A stretch of DNA of 64,000 nt from NCBI RefSeq assembly GCF_020982545.1, contig NZ_JAJKLK010000005.1, forward strand, positions 347,152 through 411,151, read 5' to 3'. Positions 21,925 to 31,923 of this stretch are shown here, one piece after another. This stretch comes from Streptomyces sp. MNU76. Lineage in GTDB: Bacteria; Actinomycetota; Actinomycetes; Streptomycetales; Streptomycetaceae. The translations under genes and the position numbers were made by a program. The notes beneath the pieces are model-generated. The model did not search any database. It had not been told where the DNA came from and saw only the letters and a program-made list of their open reading frames with translations. Each line of letters opens with the position of its first letter. Position 1 is the first letter of the stretch.

Positions 21925-22701
21925 TCACCCCGCGGCCTTCGCCTCCACCATCTGCTTCAGCTTGGCGGGGGTCATGGACTGGTCCGCGTAGATGTTGGTG
22001 CCGTTGAGGAAGACGCTCGGTGTGCCGGAGAAGCCGCCCTTCTGGAAGGCCTCGTTCGACTTCGCGACCCAGCTGTTGTGCTTGCCGTCCTCGACGCAGG
22101 TGCGGAAGGCGGCGGTGTCCAGGCCGTCCACCTTCTTCGCCAGGTCGAGAAGCCTGGTCTCACTCGCGAAGGCGTCGTCCGTCTCGGGCGGCTGGTTCTC
22201 GAAGAGCACGTCGTGGTACGCGGGGAACTTGCTCTCGTTCTGTGCGCACGCCGCGGCATTGGCGGCCGTGCGGGAGCCGCTGCCGCCCATGTTGCCGTCG
22301 ATCAGGGTGGCGAGGTGGTACTCGACCTTCAGCTTCCCGGCCTCGGTCAGCTCGTGGATCGTCGAGCGGTAGGCGTCCTCGAAGGATTTGCAGGCCGGGC
22401 AGCGGAAGTCCTCCCACACGGAGAGGGTCGACCTGGCGCCGGCGTCCCCGACGGGGATCGCGAGGCTGTCCTCGCCGTTCGCCCCCGAGGGTGCGACGAC
22501 CGGGCCCGAGGCCCCGGCCTCGTCGTCCTTGCCCGCGTTCGCCGCCACGACGCCGATCACTGCGGCCAGCCCCAGCACGCACACCACGGAGGCGCCCACG
22601 ATCAACACCCGACGGCGCTTCTCGGCGGCCTTCTGCTTCTCGCGCTCCTCCGCCAGCCGTTCACGGGCGGTGCGCTTTCCCTCACGGTTCTTCTCGCTCA
22701 C
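21925..22701 (-). CDS. membrane-anchored DsbA-like thioredoxin-fold protein
   Basis: 258 residues. A basic cytoplasmic start (MSEKNREGKRTARERLAEEREKQ) is followed by one membrane helix at about residues 30-52 (VLIVGASVVCVLGLAAVIGVVAAN). An outside domain then carries the redox pair CPAC in WEDFRCPACKSFED. Further thioredoxin/DsbA features are AQNESKFPAYHDVLFENQP and FSGTPSVFLNGT with the cis-proline. It should oxidise or isomerise disulfides in exported proteins. It is a paralogue of 51956-52756 with the same layout. It lies between trpA and lgt, consistent with a small cell-envelope cluster behind the trp genes. Confidence 0.9.
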   Translation of the reverse strand: MSEKNREGKRTARERLAEEREKQKAAEKRRRVLIVGASVVCVLGLAAVIGVVAANAGKDDEAGASGPVVAPSGANGEDSLAIPVGDAGARSTLSVWEDFRCPACKSFEDAYRSTIHELTEAGKLKVEYHLATLIDGNMGGSGSRTAANAAACAQNESKFPAYHDVLFENQPPETDDAFASETRLLDLAKKVDGLDTAAFRTCVEDGKHNSWVAKSNEAFQKGGFSGTPSVFLNGTNIYADQSMTPAKLKQMVEAKAAG

Positions 22702-22864
22702 AACCCGCAGAACGAACCGGGGAGGCGCTCAGCGCCTCCCCGATCCCACTTCCACCCGTTCGAGTGAGCGGATTGCCCGTTACGTCCAGCGATCCCCGTA
22801 CGACAAACGGGTGAACGTCACGAGGGCGTCCCGCGCCGGGTCACACGCCCGGTGGCCCGGCCGC

Positions 22865-23683
22865 TCACGCGCCCCGGCGTACGCCCTTCGCGAGGTCGCC
22901 CGCCAGTTCCCGTACGGCGTCCAGGCCGGCCGCCTCGTCGGGGGCATCCAGCATCCGCTTCACGAACGCGGAGCCGACGATCACCCCGTCGGCGAACCCG
23001 GCGACCTCGGCGGCCTGTTCGGCGTTGGAGACGCCGAGGCCGACGCAGACCGGCAGGCCGGAGCCCGTGGCCCGGGTGCGTTCCACCAGGTCCTGGGCCT
23101 GCGCGCCCACCGACTCGCGGGTGCCCGTCACGCCCATCAGCGAGGCCGCGTAGACGAAGCCACTGCCCGCCGCGGTGATCTCGGCGAGCCGGGCGTCCTT
23201 GCTGCTGGGCGCGACCACGAAGACCGTGCCGAGCCCGTGCTTCTCCGCGTGCTCCCTCCACAGCGCCGACTCCTGGACGGGCAGGTCGGGCAGGATGCAG
23301 CCCGCGCCGCCCGCCTCCGCGAGCTCGGCCGTGAAGCGCTCGACACCGTAGCGGTCGATGGGGTTCCAGTACGTCATGACCAGCACCGGCTTCCCGGTGG
23401 CCTCGTGCGCCTCCCGCACCGTACGCATCACGTCTGCGATCTTGACGCCGCCCCGCAGGGCGATGTCGTCGGCGGTCTGGATGACGGGGCCGTCGAGGAC
23501 CGGGTCGCTGTGCGGCAGCCCGACCTCGACGACGTCGGCGCCGCCCTCGAAGACTGCCTTGATCGCGGCGATACCGCCGTCGACGGTCGGGAACCCGGCC
23601 GGCAGATAGGCGATGAGCGCGGAGCGCCCCTCCGCCTTGGCGGCGGCGAGGGTGTCACTCAACAGCCGGATGTTCCCGCTCAC
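22865..23683 (-). CDS. trpA: tryptophan synthase alpha subunit
   Basis: 272 residues, GTG at 23683 overlapping the trpB stop (GTGA). It cleaves indole-3-glycerol phosphate to indole and glyceraldehyde 3-phosphate, and indole passes through a tunnel to TrpB. The TIM-barrel motifs are visible: [12 protein letters not shown], the catalytic Glu and Asp region [41 protein letters not shown], and the phosphate site [23 protein letters not shown]. Length is normal. The overlap gives the equal synthesis needed for the alpha2-beta2 complex. Confidence 0.97.
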   Translation of the reverse strand: MSGNIRLLSDTLAAAKAEGRSALIAYLPAGFPTVDGGIAAIKAVFEGGADVVEVGLPHSDPVLDGPVIQTADDIALRGGVKIADVMRTVREAHEATGKPVLVMTYWNPIDRYGVERFTAELAEAGGAGCILPDLPVQESALWREHAEKHGLGTVFVVAPSSKDARLAEITAAGSGFVYAASLMGVTGTRESVGAQAQDLVERTRATGSGLPVCVGLGVSNAEQAAEVAGFADGVIVGSAFVKRMLDAPDEAAGLDAVRELAGDLAKGVRRGA

Positions 23684-24969
23684 TTGGCGTCCCCCTCGAT
23701 CTCCGCGAAATCGGCCGCGTCGGCGGCGACCTCGGCGTCGGCACCACCGTCGTACAGGCCGAAGTAGCGCGCGGCCGTGTCCATGTCCTTGTCGCCGCGC
23801 CCGGACAGGTTGACGACGATCAGCCCGTCCGTGCCCAGCTCCCTGCCGACCTCCAGGGCCCCGGCGAGCGCGTGGGCGCTCTCGATCGCCGGGATGATGC
23901 CCTCGGTGCGCGACAGCAGACGCAGCGCCTGCATGGCGGCGTCGTCCGTGACGGCGCGGTACTCGCCGCGGCCGCTGTCCTTGAGGTAGGCGTGCTCGGG
24001 GCCGATGCCCGGGTAGTCGAGGCCGGCCGAGATCGAGTACGGCTCGGTGATCTGGCCCTCCTCGTCCTGGAGGACGTACGAGCGCGAGCCGTGCAGGATG
24101 CCCGGCTCACCCGCGGTCAGCGTGGCCGCGTGCTCGCCGGTCTCCACGCCGTGCCCGGCCGGCTCGCAGCCGATGAGGCGGACGCCCGCGTCCGGGATGA
24201 AGGCGTGGAAGAGGCCGATGGCGTTGGAGCCGCCGCCCACGCAGGCGACGGCGGCGTCGGGCAGCCGTCCCGCGCGTTCGAGGATCTGCCGCCTGGCCTC
24301 GACACCGATGACCCGGTGGAAGTCGCGGACCATCGCGGGGAAGGGGTGGGGGCCGGCCACGGTACCGAACAGGTAGTGGGTGCGGTCGACGTTGGCGACC
24401 CAGTCCCGGAACGCCTCGTTGATGGCGTCCTTGAGGGTCCGGGAGCCGGACTTCACGGCGACGACCTCGGCGCCGAGCATCCGCATCCGGGCGACGTTCA
24501 GGGCCTGGCGCTGGGTGTCGATCTCGCCCATGTAGATGGTGCAGTCGAGGCCGAAGAGCGCGCAGGCCGTGGCGGTGGCGACGCCGTGCTGGCCCGCTCC
24601 CGTCTCGGCGATGACCCGGGTCTTGCCCATGCGCTTGGTGAGCAGGGCCTGCCCGAGCACGTTGTTGATCTTGTGGGACCCGGTGTGGTTCAGGTCCTCG
24701 CGCTTGAGGAACACCCGCGCCCCACCGGCGTGCTCGGCGAACCGGGGCACCTCGGTGAGCGAGCTGGGCCGCCCTGTGTAGTGGACGAGCAGGTCGTCGA
24801 GCTCGCGCGCGAACTCGGGGTCGTGCTTGGCCTTGTCGTACTCCACGGCGACCTCGTCCACGGCGGCGACCAGCGCCTCCGGGATGAACTTGCCGCCGAA
24901 CGCGCCGAAATACCCCTCGGCGCTGGGAACCTGACCCTCGGGGTCGGGAATGAAGAACTCACTGGACAT
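23680..24969 (-). CDS. trpB: tryptophan synthase beta subunit
   Basis: 429 residues from ATG 24969 ([31 protein letters not shown]). GAGG lies 8 bases upstream, whereas the ATG two codons earlier has no room for a site, and the longer upstream frame is not conserved-looking. The PLP lysine is in the motif [10 protein letters not shown]. The ammonium/serine site is [19 protein letters not shown], the phosphate loop is [10 protein letters not shown], and the C-terminal monovalent-cation region follows. It condenses indole with serine to tryptophan. The 286 bases up to trpM (24970-25255) hold no second recognisable gene. Confidence 0.97.
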   Translation of the reverse strand: MSSEFFIPDPEGQVPSAEGYFGAFGGKFIPEALVAAVDEVAVEYDKAKHDPEFARELDDLLVHYTGRPSSLTEVPRFAEHAGGARVFLKREDLNHTGSHKINNVLGQALLTKRMGKTRVIAETGAGQHGVATATACALFGLDCTIYMGEIDTQRQALNVARMRMLGAEVVAVKSGSRTLKDAINEAFRDWVANVDRTHYLFGTVAGPHPFPAMVRDFHRVIGVEARRQILERAGRLPDAAVACVGGGSNAIGLFHAFIPDAGVRLIGCEPAGHGVETGEHAATLTAGEPGILHGSRSYVLQDEEGQITEPYSISAGLDYPGIGPEHAYLKDSGRGEYRAVTDDAAMQALRLLSRTEGIIPAIESAHALAGALEVGRELGTDGLIVVNLSGRGDKDMDTAARYFGLYDGGADAEVAADAADFAEIEGDAK

Positions 24970-25255
24970 GCGCATACCTCGCAGGGGCGTGGCCCCGTCG
25001 TTGGTCGGACTCCGGCTGACAGCGATCACGTACGCGCGCCGCGCACCGGGGCGGGCCCCGGCTGTCGAACTGCCCCGCGGCACCGCGGTCCCCGCGCTCG
25101 GCCGGGATCCGGTACTCGCTCGCCACCGCTCCGATCCACCCGCCGCGACGGCGAGCGACCACGACGGCGTCGATCGGCGGTGCCGAACCGACCGAAGCAC
25201 CCCCACCGGCCGCCGGGGACCACACACCCGGCGTTCACGTGAAGGAAGCGGCGGC

Positions 25256-25447
25256 TCAGCTGCCCGCAGGGCACCGCGTACGTGTCCTGGGCCATCGCAT
25301 GCCGTTCACCTGACCCGGCTCGTCACCGATGACATAGCGGACCCGGCGCCCGTGGACGCGACGGGCGGGCGCCCGGCAGCCACGGGGACGGCACCCGCGC
25401 GCGAGGCGGGCGTAGGGGTCCCTGAGGGTCATGGTGATCGAGAACAT
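25256..25447 (-). CDS. trpM: TrpM-like small protein
   Basis: 63 residues from ATG 25447 ([20 protein letters not shown]). Small, very basic (Arg-rich), with two close cysteines (RGCRPRGC) and a [12 protein letters not shown] segment near the C-terminus. A gene of exactly this size and position, between trpC and trpB, is known in Streptomyces coelicolor as trpM (formerly trpX), a small modulator of tryptophan synthesis and development. I assign it by position, length and remembered similarity, not by a database match. The ribosome site is weak. A strong hairpin at 25527-25550 separates it from trpC. Confidence 0.7.
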   Translation of the reverse strand: MFSITMTLRDPYARLARGCRPRGCRAPARRVHGRRVRYVIGDEPGQVNGMRWPRTRTRCPAGS

Positions 25448-25526
25448 CGGGGCACAGCCTACCGGCCCCGGCTCACCCGTGTGGGTGACCACGACCGGTA
25501 CGGCGGCTCCGCCGCGCCCCGGCGCC

Positions 25527-25550
25527 CCGGCCGGGACGAATCCCGGCCGG
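25527..25550. terminator. strong hairpin between trpC and trpM
   Basis: CCGGCCGGG-ACGAAT-CCCGGCCGG, a perfect 9-bp stem with a 6-base loop. No T-run follows. It may reduce read-through or stabilise mRNA ends and so set the ratio of trpC to trpMBA. A second small hairpin, TCACCC-GTGT-GGGTGA, lies nearby at 25473-25488. Confidence 0.55.
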
Positions 25551-25583
25551 CCGGCGGCAGAGGCGTGGGCGGTCATGGCCTGG

Positions 25584-26393
25584 TCAGCTCCGGCCGTGCC
25601 GCAGCGCCGGGTGCTCGCCCGCGGCCACGAGGTCGGCGACGGCGGTCTTGGGGTCCTTGCCGGTGACGAGGGACTCGCCCACGAGGACCGCGTCGGCGCC
25701 GGCGTTGGCGTAGGCGATGAGGTCGTGCGGACCCCGGACGCCGGACTCGGCGATCTTGACGATGGAGTCGGGGATCTCCGGGGCGACCCGCTCGAAGGTG
25801 GTGCGGTCGACCTCGAGGGTCTTGAGGTTGCGGGCGTTGACGCCGATCACCCGGGCGCCGGCGTCGACCGCGCGCTCCACCTCGTCCTCGTCGTGGACCT
25901 CGACGAGCGGGGTGAGCCCGATGGACTCGGCGCGCTCGATCAGCGACTCCAGCGCCGGCTGGTCGAGGGCCGCGACGATCAGCAGGGCCACGTCGGCGCC
26001 GTACGCCCGGGCCTCCCACAGCTGGTACGAGGTGACGATGAAGTCCTTGCGCAGGACGGGGATGTCCACGCGGGCGCGGACGGCCTCCAGGTCGGCCAGC
26101 GAGCCGCCGAAGCGACGCTGCTCGGTGAGGACGGAGATGACGGCCGCGCCGCCCGCCTCGTAGTCGGCGGCCAGACCGGCCGGGTCGGCGATCGCGGCGA
26201 GCGCGCCCTTGGAGGGGCTGGAGCGCTTGACCTCGCAGATCACCTTGACGCCGTCGCCGCGCAGCGCGGCCACGCCGTCCTTGGCCGCCGGAGCCTTCGC
26301 CGCGCGCTCCTTGAGCTCGTCGAGGCTGACGCGCGCCTGCCGCTCCGCGAGGTCGGCACGGACTCCGTCGATGATCTCGTCGAGCACACTCAC
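25584..26393 (-). CDS. trpC: indole-3-glycerol phosphate synthase
   Basis: 269 residues, GTG at 26393 with AAAGGGGG about 8 bases upstream. It closes CdRP to indole-3-glycerol phosphate with loss of CO2. Family residues are visible: [13 protein letters not shown] (catalytic Glu and Lys), [42 protein letters not shown] (general-acid Lys), [27 protein letters not shown], and the phosphate site [13 protein letters not shown]. This is the single-domain form with no fused TrpF, which fits the presence of PriA in this window. Confidence 0.97.
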   Translation of the reverse strand: MSVLDEIIDGVRADLAERQARVSLDELKERAAKAPAAKDGVAALRGDGVKVICEVKRSSPSKGALAAIADPAGLAADYEAGGAAVISVLTEQRRFGGSLADLEAVRARVDIPVLRKDFIVTSYQLWEARAYGADVALLIVAALDQPALESLIERAESIGLTPLVEVHDEDEVERAVDAGARVIGVNARNLKTLEVDRTTFERVAPEIPDSIVKIAESGVRGPHDLIAYANAGADAVLVGESLVTGKDPKTAVADLVAAGEHPALRHGRS

Positions 26394-26454
26394 GCGAGCG
26401 GCCCCCTTTCAGACGGTGAAACGATGGAAACGGCAAAAATCAGTGACAACGTTT

Positions 26455-26475
26455 GACTGTCATGTATTGACAGTC
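26455..26475. promoter_or_regulatory. perfect dyad upstream of trpC
   Basis: GACTGTCA-TGTAT-TGACAGTC is an 8-bp perfect inverted repeat in an A/T-richer stretch 62-82 bases before the trpC start. It may be an operator for trpCMBA or a small stem-loop. No sound -10/-35 pair could be fixed beside it. Confidence 0.4.
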
Positions 26476-26549
26476 GAGCGGTTCTCGGTGTTCAGGCAGT
26501 CACTGCGATGGTATCCGCAGGAGGGCGTAGGCCTCACATCCGGTTGACG

Positions 26550-26605
26550 GCAGCCCCTCCCCCACCCTCGAACCGGCTTCGCTCGGCTCGGGCGGGAGGT
26601 GCCCC
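26550..26605. terminator. imperfect hairpin after the DUF2752 gene
   Basis: The C-rich arm around CCCCTCCCCCACCCTCGAACCGG and the G-rich arm around CTCGGGCGGGAGGTGCCCC pair imperfectly around a CTTCGC loop. This is a common Streptomyces intergenic form. It could end transcription from the minus-strand gene upstream and isolate trpC. Confidence 0.5.
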
Positions 26606-26628
26606 CATCCTGGACGTTCGCCGTTCGG

Positions 26629-27072
26629 TCAAGGATGGAGCCAGTCACCGAACGGCAGGTTCCGGACAACCGTGAAGACCAGCGCCAATGCGCCGAGCGA
26701 CCACGCCTGAACGGTCCCGAACCGCAGGCGCAGCGGTCGTCCACGCGCCACCTGGACCACCCAGACGGTCCACAGCACCGCGAACCCGAAAAAGCCCGCG
26801 ACGGCCAGCGCGTTGTCGGTGAGCGCGGTCGCCAGGTCGCCGTGCGCGAAGGCGTGGGCGCTGCGCAGGCCGCCGCAGCCGGGGCAGTACAGGCCGGTGA
26901 AGCGCCACAGCGGGCAGACCGGGTAGTGGCCGGGTTCGCTGGGGTCCACGGCCGCGACGTAGGCGAAGGCGCCGCCGACGGCCGTGAGCACTGCGGCGGG
27001 CACCCAGAGTCCGCGCAGCGCGCGGCCCCGCTGCGGGGTGGTCGGTGCGGTCTCGGCGTTCACACACCGCAT
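26629..27072 (-). CDS. DUF2752 family small membrane protein
   Basis: 147 residues from ATG 27072, with an alternative GTG start at 27063. Three or four membrane helices are predicted. The defining DUF2752 motif is clear: CPLWRFTGLYCPGCGGLRSAHAFAHGD, with paired cysteines and a His, followed by a helix pair. Function unknown. Members often lie near trp genes in actinomycetes, as here between trpC and the HGxxPAAW gene. The cysteines could bind metal or form disulfides. Confidence 0.85.
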   Translation of the reverse strand: MRCVNAETAPTTPQRGRALRGLWVPAAVLTAVGGAFAYVAAVDPSEPGHYPVCPLWRFTGLYCPGCGGLRSAHAFAHGDLATALTDNALAVAGFFGFAVLWTVWVVQVARGRPLRLRFGTVQAWSLGALALVFTVVRNLPFGDWLHP

Positions 27073-27148
27073 TCTGCCCCGCGCGGGCCGTACACGCGCC
27101 CGAGGGGCGGCCCGGCGGTCGTGCCGCCGGGCCGCCCCTCGGGGGACG

Positions 27149-27421
27149 TCAGCTCTTGGCGGCGGCCGGCTCGGGGGTGACCGTGGTGTTGGCGCGTACC
27201 GCCGCCGTCTCGTACACGGCGTGCGCGTCCTTCGGCTGGCCCATGCCCATGGCGCGCATGACCATGCCGACGACGCCGCCGAGGACGACGATGACCATGC
27301 CGGCCCAGAATCCCAGCGGCTGGGCCATCACCATGTAGGCGCCCGAGACGCAGAAACCGATGAAGGCGATGGTGACGCCGGTCCAGGCGGCCGGGGTGTG
27401 ACCGTGGCTGCTGCCCGCCAT
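27149..27421 (-). CDS. HGxxPAAW-motif small membrane protein
   Basis: 90 residues from ATG 27421, preceded by GAGGAG at a 6-base distance; an ATG seven codons earlier is less well placed. The N-terminal HGHTPAAW matches the actinobacterial HGxxPAAW family. Two membrane helices follow (GVTIAFIGFCVSGAYMVMA and FWAGMVIVVLGGVVGMVM), then a short hydrophilic tail. Function unknown. Its constant place beside trpE, trpC and a TIGR02234 protein in actinomycetes suggests a link with tryptophan metabolism or simply old linkage. Confidence 0.87.
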   Translation of the reverse strand: MAGSSHGHTPAAWTGVTIAFIGFCVSGAYMVMAQPLGFWAGMVIVVLGGVVGMVMRAMGMGQPKDAHAVYETAAVRANTTVTPEPAAAKS

Positions 27422-27584
27422 GACTTGCTCCTCGTTGTTCATTGCGTCGTGCTCGATGCGTGACGCTCGATGCCTGTGCTGAGTGGACGCTCGCCGTCCA
27501 TTGTTCCGTACGAGTACGGGTGCCAGGAGCGGGGGTGTCCACTCTCACGTTCCCGACCTCGTCCGGTGCGTGGTCCGTGGTGGC

Positions 27585-28227
27585 CTACACCGGGTCGGGT
27601 CCCGTCGGGTCCTCGCCCCGGTCCAGGGCCTTCCACATGTCCTCGGGGCGGTCGGGGTCGACCGGCCGGGCCTTGCGGGGCGGGGGTGCCGTCGCGCTCG
27701 TAGCGGCCGGACATCGTGGGCCACAGCCGTCCGTAGCGCAGGGCGAGCAGCCCGGCGAGCAGGATGAGCGCGCCGCCGACGGCCGCGACGTACGGCCAGC
27801 CGGTGTGGCTGAGCGCGTCGACGGTCGCGGCGGTGTCGCCGGAGGCCTCGGCCGCCTTGTCGTCGAGCGCCGAGCTGTCGTACGCGCCGAGCAGCGCGGC
27901 GGCGACGGTGCCCGCGCCGGAGAGGGCGAGCAGGACCGCGACCAGGACGCGCCCGGACCGACGTACGGCGAAGACGGCGACGAGCGCGGCGAGGCCCACG
28001 ACGGCGAGGGACGCCGGGACGCCGGTGACGTCGCTGCCCCTGGCGGTCAGCGGGAAGGGGCCGCCGGCCACCGTGATGGTGCCCTCCGACCAGCGCTGCC
28101 GGGTGGCGAGCAGCACGACGGCCGCGCCGAGGGCGCCGCTGAGCAGCGCCAGGGCGAGACTGCGCCGACCGGAGCGGAGGGAAGCGGGTTCGGATGGGGG
28201 GTGCGGTGCTGCGGTCACGTACTCCAC
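27585..28227 (-). CDS. TIGR02234 family Trp-region membrane protein, frame-broken near C-terminus
   Basis: GTG start at 28227 (or the GTG three codons later). The protein has four membrane helices (SLALALLSGALGAAVVLLA; ASLAVVGLAALVAVFAV; VLVAVLLALSGAGTVAAALLGA; PYVAAVGGALILLAGLLALRYG). TRQRW after helix 1 and the loop TGWP are family features. The C-terminal frame breaks after RDGTPAP near 27685: restoring a CG pair yields RKARPVDPDRPEDMWKALDRGEDPTGPDPV and a TAG at 27585-27587, the usual ending of this family. As printed the frame runs on to 27439. Members lie next to trp genes in actinobacteria; the function is unproven. Confidence 0.8.
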
Positions 28228-28279
28228 TATCGCCTGCGCCCCGGGTGGGTTGTCACCCGGGGTTCACGTGAGAAGCGCC

Positions 28280-29758
28280 CTATTGTCCGAGTCGGTTGGC
28301 CGTGTGCACCGCTCTCAGGACCGCGGCCGCCTTGTTGCGGCATTCGGTGTCCTCGGCGACGGGGTCGGAGTCGGCGACGATGCCGGCGCCGGCCTGGACG
28401 TAGGCCGTGCCGTCCCTGAGGAGGGCCGTGCGGATGGCGATGGCGGTGTCGGAGTCCCCGGCGAAGTCGAGGTAGCCGACGCAGCCGCCGTACAGGCCCC
28501 GGCGCGACGGCTCCAGTTCGTCGATGATCTGCATGGCGCGCGGCTTGGGGGCGCCTGAGAGGGTGCCGGCGGGGAAGCACGCGGTGAGGACATCGAAGGC
28601 AGTGCGGCCCGGTGCGACCCGGCCGGTGACGGTGGACACGATGTGCATCACGTGCGAGTACCGCTCGACGGACATGAAGTCGACGACCTCGACCGAGCCC
28701 GGTTCGCAGACCCGGCCCAGGTCGTTACGTCCCAGGTCGACGAGCATCAGGTGCTCGGCGCGCTCCTTGGGGTCGGCGAGCAGTTCGTCGGCGAGGGCCT
28801 GGTCCTCCTGCGGGGTGGCGCCCCGGTGCCGGGTGCCGGCGATGGGGTGGACCATGGCCCGTCCGTCCTCGACCTTGACCAGGGCCTCGGGGGAGGAGCC
28901 GACGACGTCGAAGCCGTCGAAACGGAACAGGTACATGTACGGGGAGGGGTTGGTGGCCCTCAGGACCCGGTAGACGTCCAGCGCACTCGCCGTGCACGGG
29001 GTCTCGAAGCGCTGGGAGGGGACGACCTGGAAGGCCTCGCCGGCCCGGATGCGCTCCTTGATGTCCTCGACGGCCTCCTGGAAGTCGGGGCCACCCCACA
29101 GCGCGGTGTACTCGGGCAGCTCGGAGGGCGGGAGGGCCGCCGGGGGCTGGGCGACGGGCTTGGCGAGGTCGGCCTCCATGGCGTCGAGGCGGGAGATCGC
29201 GTCGGCGTGGGCCTCGTCGACGCCGGTGTCCAGGTCGTTGTGGTTGATGGCGTTGGCGATCAGCAGGACCGAGCCCTCCCAGTGGTCCATGACCGCCAGA
29301 TCGCTGGTCAGCAGCATGGTCAGCTCGGGGAGCCGCAGGTCGTCCCGCTCGCCGGGGCCGATCTTCTCCAGGCGGCGCACGATGTCGTAGCCGAGATAGC
29401 CGACCATGCCGCCGGTGAAGGGCGGCATGCCTTCCTGGTGCGGGGTGTGGAGCGCCTCGATGGTGGCGCGCAGCGCGGCGAGGGGGTCGCCGTCGACGGG
29501 GACGCCGACGGGCGGGGTGCCGAGCCAGTGGGCCTCGCCGTCGCGGGCGGTGAGGGTGGCGCGGCTGCGGACGCCGACGAAGGAGTAGCGAGACCATGAG
29601 CGGCCGTTCTCCGCGGACTCCAGCAGAAAGGTCCCGGGGCGCTCGGCGGCGAGCTTGCGATAGAGCCCGACGGGGGTGTCGCCGTCGGCGAGGAGCTTGC
29701 GGCTGACGGGGATGACACGCCGGTCGGTGGCCAGCTTACGGAACGTCTCGAGGTCCAT
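28280..29758 (-). CDS. trpE: anthranilate synthase component I
   Basis: 492 residues, ATG at 29758, 11 bases after the hisI stop. With a glutamine amidotransferase or free ammonia it converts chorismate to anthranilate, the first committed step to tryptophan. The feedback-inhibition motif LLES is intact at residues 45-48, so tryptophan inhibition is expected. Catalytic-domain signatures are [54 protein letters not shown] and [23 protein letters not shown]. No trpG or trpD lies in the window, so they must be elsewhere. With hisI directly upstream there is no room for a Trp leader peptide. Confidence 0.96.
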   Translation of the reverse strand: MDLETFRKLATDRRVIPVSRKLLADGDTPVGLYRKLAAERPGTFLLESAENGRSWSRYSFVGVRSRATLTARDGEAHWLGTPPVGVPVDGDPLAALRATIEALHTPHQEGMPPFTGGMVGYLGYDIVRRLEKIGPGERDDLRLPELTMLLTSDLAVMDHWEGSVLLIANAINHNDLDTGVDEAHADAISRLDAMEADLAKPVAQPPAALPPSELPEYTALWGGPDFQEAVEDIKERIRAGEAFQVVPSQRFETPCTASALDVYRVLRATNPSPYMYLFRFDGFDVVGSSPEALVKVEDGRAMVHPIAGTRHRGATPQEDQALADELLADPKERAEHLMLVDLGRNDLGRVCEPGSVEVVDFMSVERYSHVMHIVSTVTGRVAPGRTAFDVLTACFPAGTLSGAPKPRAMQIIDELEPSRRGLYGGCVGYLDFAGDSDTAIAIRTALLRDGTAYVQAGAGIVADSDPVAEDTECRNKAAAVLRAVHTANRLGQ

Positions 29759-29769
29759 GGCGGCTGACC

Positions 29770-30223
29770 TTACTGATCCAGTGACGGTACGTCGGAACCG
29801 GTGGCGCCCGGGGCGCCCTCCACGGCCTTGAGGACGGCCTCGTCGAAGCAGGTGCGGTCGCCGGTGTGGCAGGCGGCGCCGATCTGGTCGACCTTGACGA
29901 GGAGGGTGTCGGCGTCGCAGTCCAGGGCGACGGACTTCACCCACTGGAAGTGGCCGGAGGTGTCGCCCTTCACCCAGTACGCGCGGCGGCTGCGCGACCA
30001 GTAGGTGCAGCGCCCGGTGGTGAGGGTGCGATGCAGGGCCTCGTCGTCCATCCAGCCGAGCATGAGCACCTCGCCGGTGTCGTACTGCTGGGCGATGGCG
30101 GGCAGGAGCCCGTCGGCGCCGCGCTTGAGGCGGGCGGCGATCTCGGGGTCCAGCGCGCTCGGGGTACCGGGGCGGCGGGGCTCCGGGAGGGAGAGGGCTG
30201 CTGGAGGACGGCGTGCTGGTCAT
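29770..30223 (-). CDS. hisI: phosphoribosyl-AMP cyclohydrolase, frame-broken near N-terminus
   Basis: HisI opens the purine ring of phosphoribosyl-AMP in histidine synthesis. The conserved body is intact: [57 protein letters not shown] and [10 protein letters not shown], holding the Zn and Mg ligands. The expected start is ATG 30223 (MTSTPSSSS), but that frame and the body frame do not meet. Between about 30150 and 30190 two bases seem lost (or one gained) in a CCCCGG tract. No usable start codon exists in the body frame upstream of the conserved core. The break resembles other CG deletions in this window, so the gene is probably intact in the organism. It is upstream of, and likely cotranscribed with, trpE. 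Confidence 0.82.
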
Positions 30224-30392
30224 GCGTGCCATTGTGCCGCGCCGCGCGGACGGGCCTCGCCGGTTGTCCACAGGCCGGACCCTCTTGTCGTACGAATGAC
30301 CGGACCGCGTGGTGACCATCCGGGTATCCGTGGCGATGGATCGGCCGGACCTGCGCTGGGCGGACCGGAGGCACGGTCGTAGGCTGGCTGTC

Positions 30393-31028
30393 ATGTCGAC
30401 CCATGCCAAGCGTGAACGGCTTCTCTTCGCCGACCTGTTGGAGACCGCGGGCCCCGAGGCCCCCACCCTGTGCGAGGGCTGGACGACCCGTGATCTGGCC
30501 GCGCACGTGGTGGTGCGCGAGCGCCGCCCCGACGCCGCCGGGGGCATCCTCATCAAGCAGCTCGCGTCGCGCCTGGACCGGGTGATGGAGGAGTTCGCGG
30601 CGAAGCCCTACGAGGAGCTGATCCAGCTCGTCCGTACCGGTCCGCCGCGTTTCTCGCCCTTCTCCTTGAAGCAGATCGACGAGGCCTCGAACACGATCGA
30701 GTTCTACGTGCACACCGAGGACATCCGCCGGGCCCGGCCCGAGTGGTCGCCGCGCGAGCTCGACCATGTCTTCCAGGACGCCCTGTGGTCCCGTCTGGAG
30801 CGCACCGCCCGGCTCATGGGCCGGGGCTCCCCCACCGGGCTGGTCCTGCGCCGTCCCGACGGCCGGACGGCGGTGGCCCGTCGCGGTACCCCGGTGGTCA
30901 CCGTCACCGGTGAACCGTCCGAGCTGCTGCTGTTCCTGTACGGCCGCCAGCAGGTGGCCGACGTGGAGCTGGAGGGCGACAAGGAGGCGATCACCAAGCT
31001 GCACGAGACGAAGCAACTGGGGATCTGA
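30393..31028 (+). CDS. TIGR03085 family metal-binding protein (maleylpyruvate isomerase/DinB-like)
   Basis: 211 residues, ATG at 30393. It begins [47 protein letters not shown], the N-terminal helical bundle with the Glu and His ligands of mycothiol-dependent isomerase-like proteins. A conserved [19 protein letters not shown] segment adds another His. The C-terminal domain ([37 protein letters not shown]) resembles a sterol-carrier-like fold. It probably binds a divalent metal and may use mycothiol, but no substrate is known. It lies alone on the plus strand between hisI and hisF, diverging from hisI and converging on hisF. Confidence 0.85.
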   Translation: MSTHAKRERLLFADLLETAGPEAPTLCEGWTTRDLAAHVVVRERRPDAAGGILIKQLASRLDRVMEEFAAKPYEELIQLVRTGPPRFSPFSLKQIDEASNTIEFYVHTEDIRRARPEWSPRELDHVFQDALWSRLERTARLMGRGSPTGLVLRRPDGRTAVARRGTPVVTVTGEPSELLLFLYGRQQVADVELEGDKEAITKLHETKQLGI

Positions 31029-31039
31029 GCGGAGCGGCG

Positions 31040-31070
31040 TAAGCCCCGGTCGCCTGGTGGCCGGGGCTTA
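31040..31070. terminator. bidirectional terminator before hisF 3' end
   Basis: TAAGCCCCGG (31040-31049) pairs perfectly with CCGGGGCTTA (31061-31070) around an 11-base loop, between the converging TIGR03085 gene and hisF. Confidence 0.8.
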
Positions 31071-31088
31071 CATCGAGGTGGGACGGCG

Positions 31089-31859
31089 TCACCGTACGGG
31101 GTGCCCGGCCCCGCGCAGCGCGTTCTTGACCTCGCCGATGCGCAGGTCGCCGAAGTGGAAGACGGAGGCGGCGAGGACGGCGTCGGCGCCCGCCTCGATG
31201 GCCGGGGAGAAGTCGGCGAGCTTGCCGGCGCCGCCGGAGGCGATGACCGGTACGGTGACGTGCTTACGGACGGCTGTGATCATCTCCAGGTCGTAGCCGT
31301 CCTTGGTGCCGTCCGCGTCCATCGAGTTGAGCAGGATCTCGCCCGCGCCCAGCTCGGCGGCCCGGTGGGCCCACTCGACGGCGTCGATGCCGGTGCCCTT
31401 GCGGCCGCCGTGGGTGGTGACCTCGAAGGAGCCTTCGGAGCCGCTGCGGGAAGGGGTGCGACGCGCGTCGACCGAGAGCACCAGCACCTGGCGGCCGAAC
31501 CGCTCGGCGATCTCACGGATCAGGTCGGGGCGGGCGATCGCCGCCGTGTTGACACCGACCTTGTCCGCGCCGGCCCGCAGCAGCTTGTCGACGTCCTCGG
31601 CGGTGCGGACGCCGCCGCCGACGGTCAGCGGGATGAAGACCTGCTCGGCGGTGCGGCGCACCACGTCGTAGGTGGTCTCGCGGTTGCCCGACGAGGCGGT
31701 GATGTCGAGGAACGTCAGCTCGTCGGCGCCCTCGGCGTCGTACACCTTCGCCATCTCGACGGGGTCGCCCGCGTCGCGCAGGTTCTGGAAGTTGACACCC
31801 TTGACGACCCGGCCGTTGTCCACGTCCAGGCAGGGGATGACTCGGACCGCCAGGGTCAT
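31089..31859 (-). CDS. hisF: imidazole glycerol phosphate synthase cyclase subunit
   Basis: 256 residues, ATG at 31859, AAGGAG about 10 bases upstream. With HisH it turns PRFAR and ammonia into imidazole glycerol phosphate and AICAR. The catalytic aspartates are in [14 protein letters not shown] (Asp11-type) and VLSVDARR (Asp130-type). The phosphate sites are [12 protein letters not shown] and [13 protein letters not shown]. Length is normal. It is the last his gene of the operon, 64 bases after ridA. Confidence 0.97.
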   Translation of the reverse strand: MTLAVRVIPCLDVDNGRVVKGVNFQNLRDAGDPVEMAKVYDAEGADELTFLDITASSGNRETTYDVVRRTAEQVFIPLTVGGGVRTAEDVDKLLRAGADKVGVNTAAIARPDLIREIAERFGRQVLVLSVDARRTPSRSGSEGSFEVTTHGGRKGTGIDAVEWAHRAAELGAGEILLNSMDADGTKDGYDLEMITAVRKHVTVPVIASGGAGKLADFSPAIEAGADAVLAASVFHFGDLRIGEVKNALRGAGHPVR

Positions 31860-31923
31860 GAATCCACGGCTCCTTAGAAATTCCAGAAAAACCCAGGAGG
31901 GCTGGGCCAGGCCCGACAGCGGC

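Noticed and set aside
24970..25227. N-terminal extension of TrpB (start at 25227)
   Set aside because: The added residues are Arg/Ser/Gly-rich and unlike TrpB; ATG 24969 has a proper ribosome site and the expected N-terminus.
29759..29769. trp leader peptide and attenuator before trpE
   Set aside because: Only 11 bases separate hisI and trpE; no Trp-rich short frame or alternative hairpins fit.
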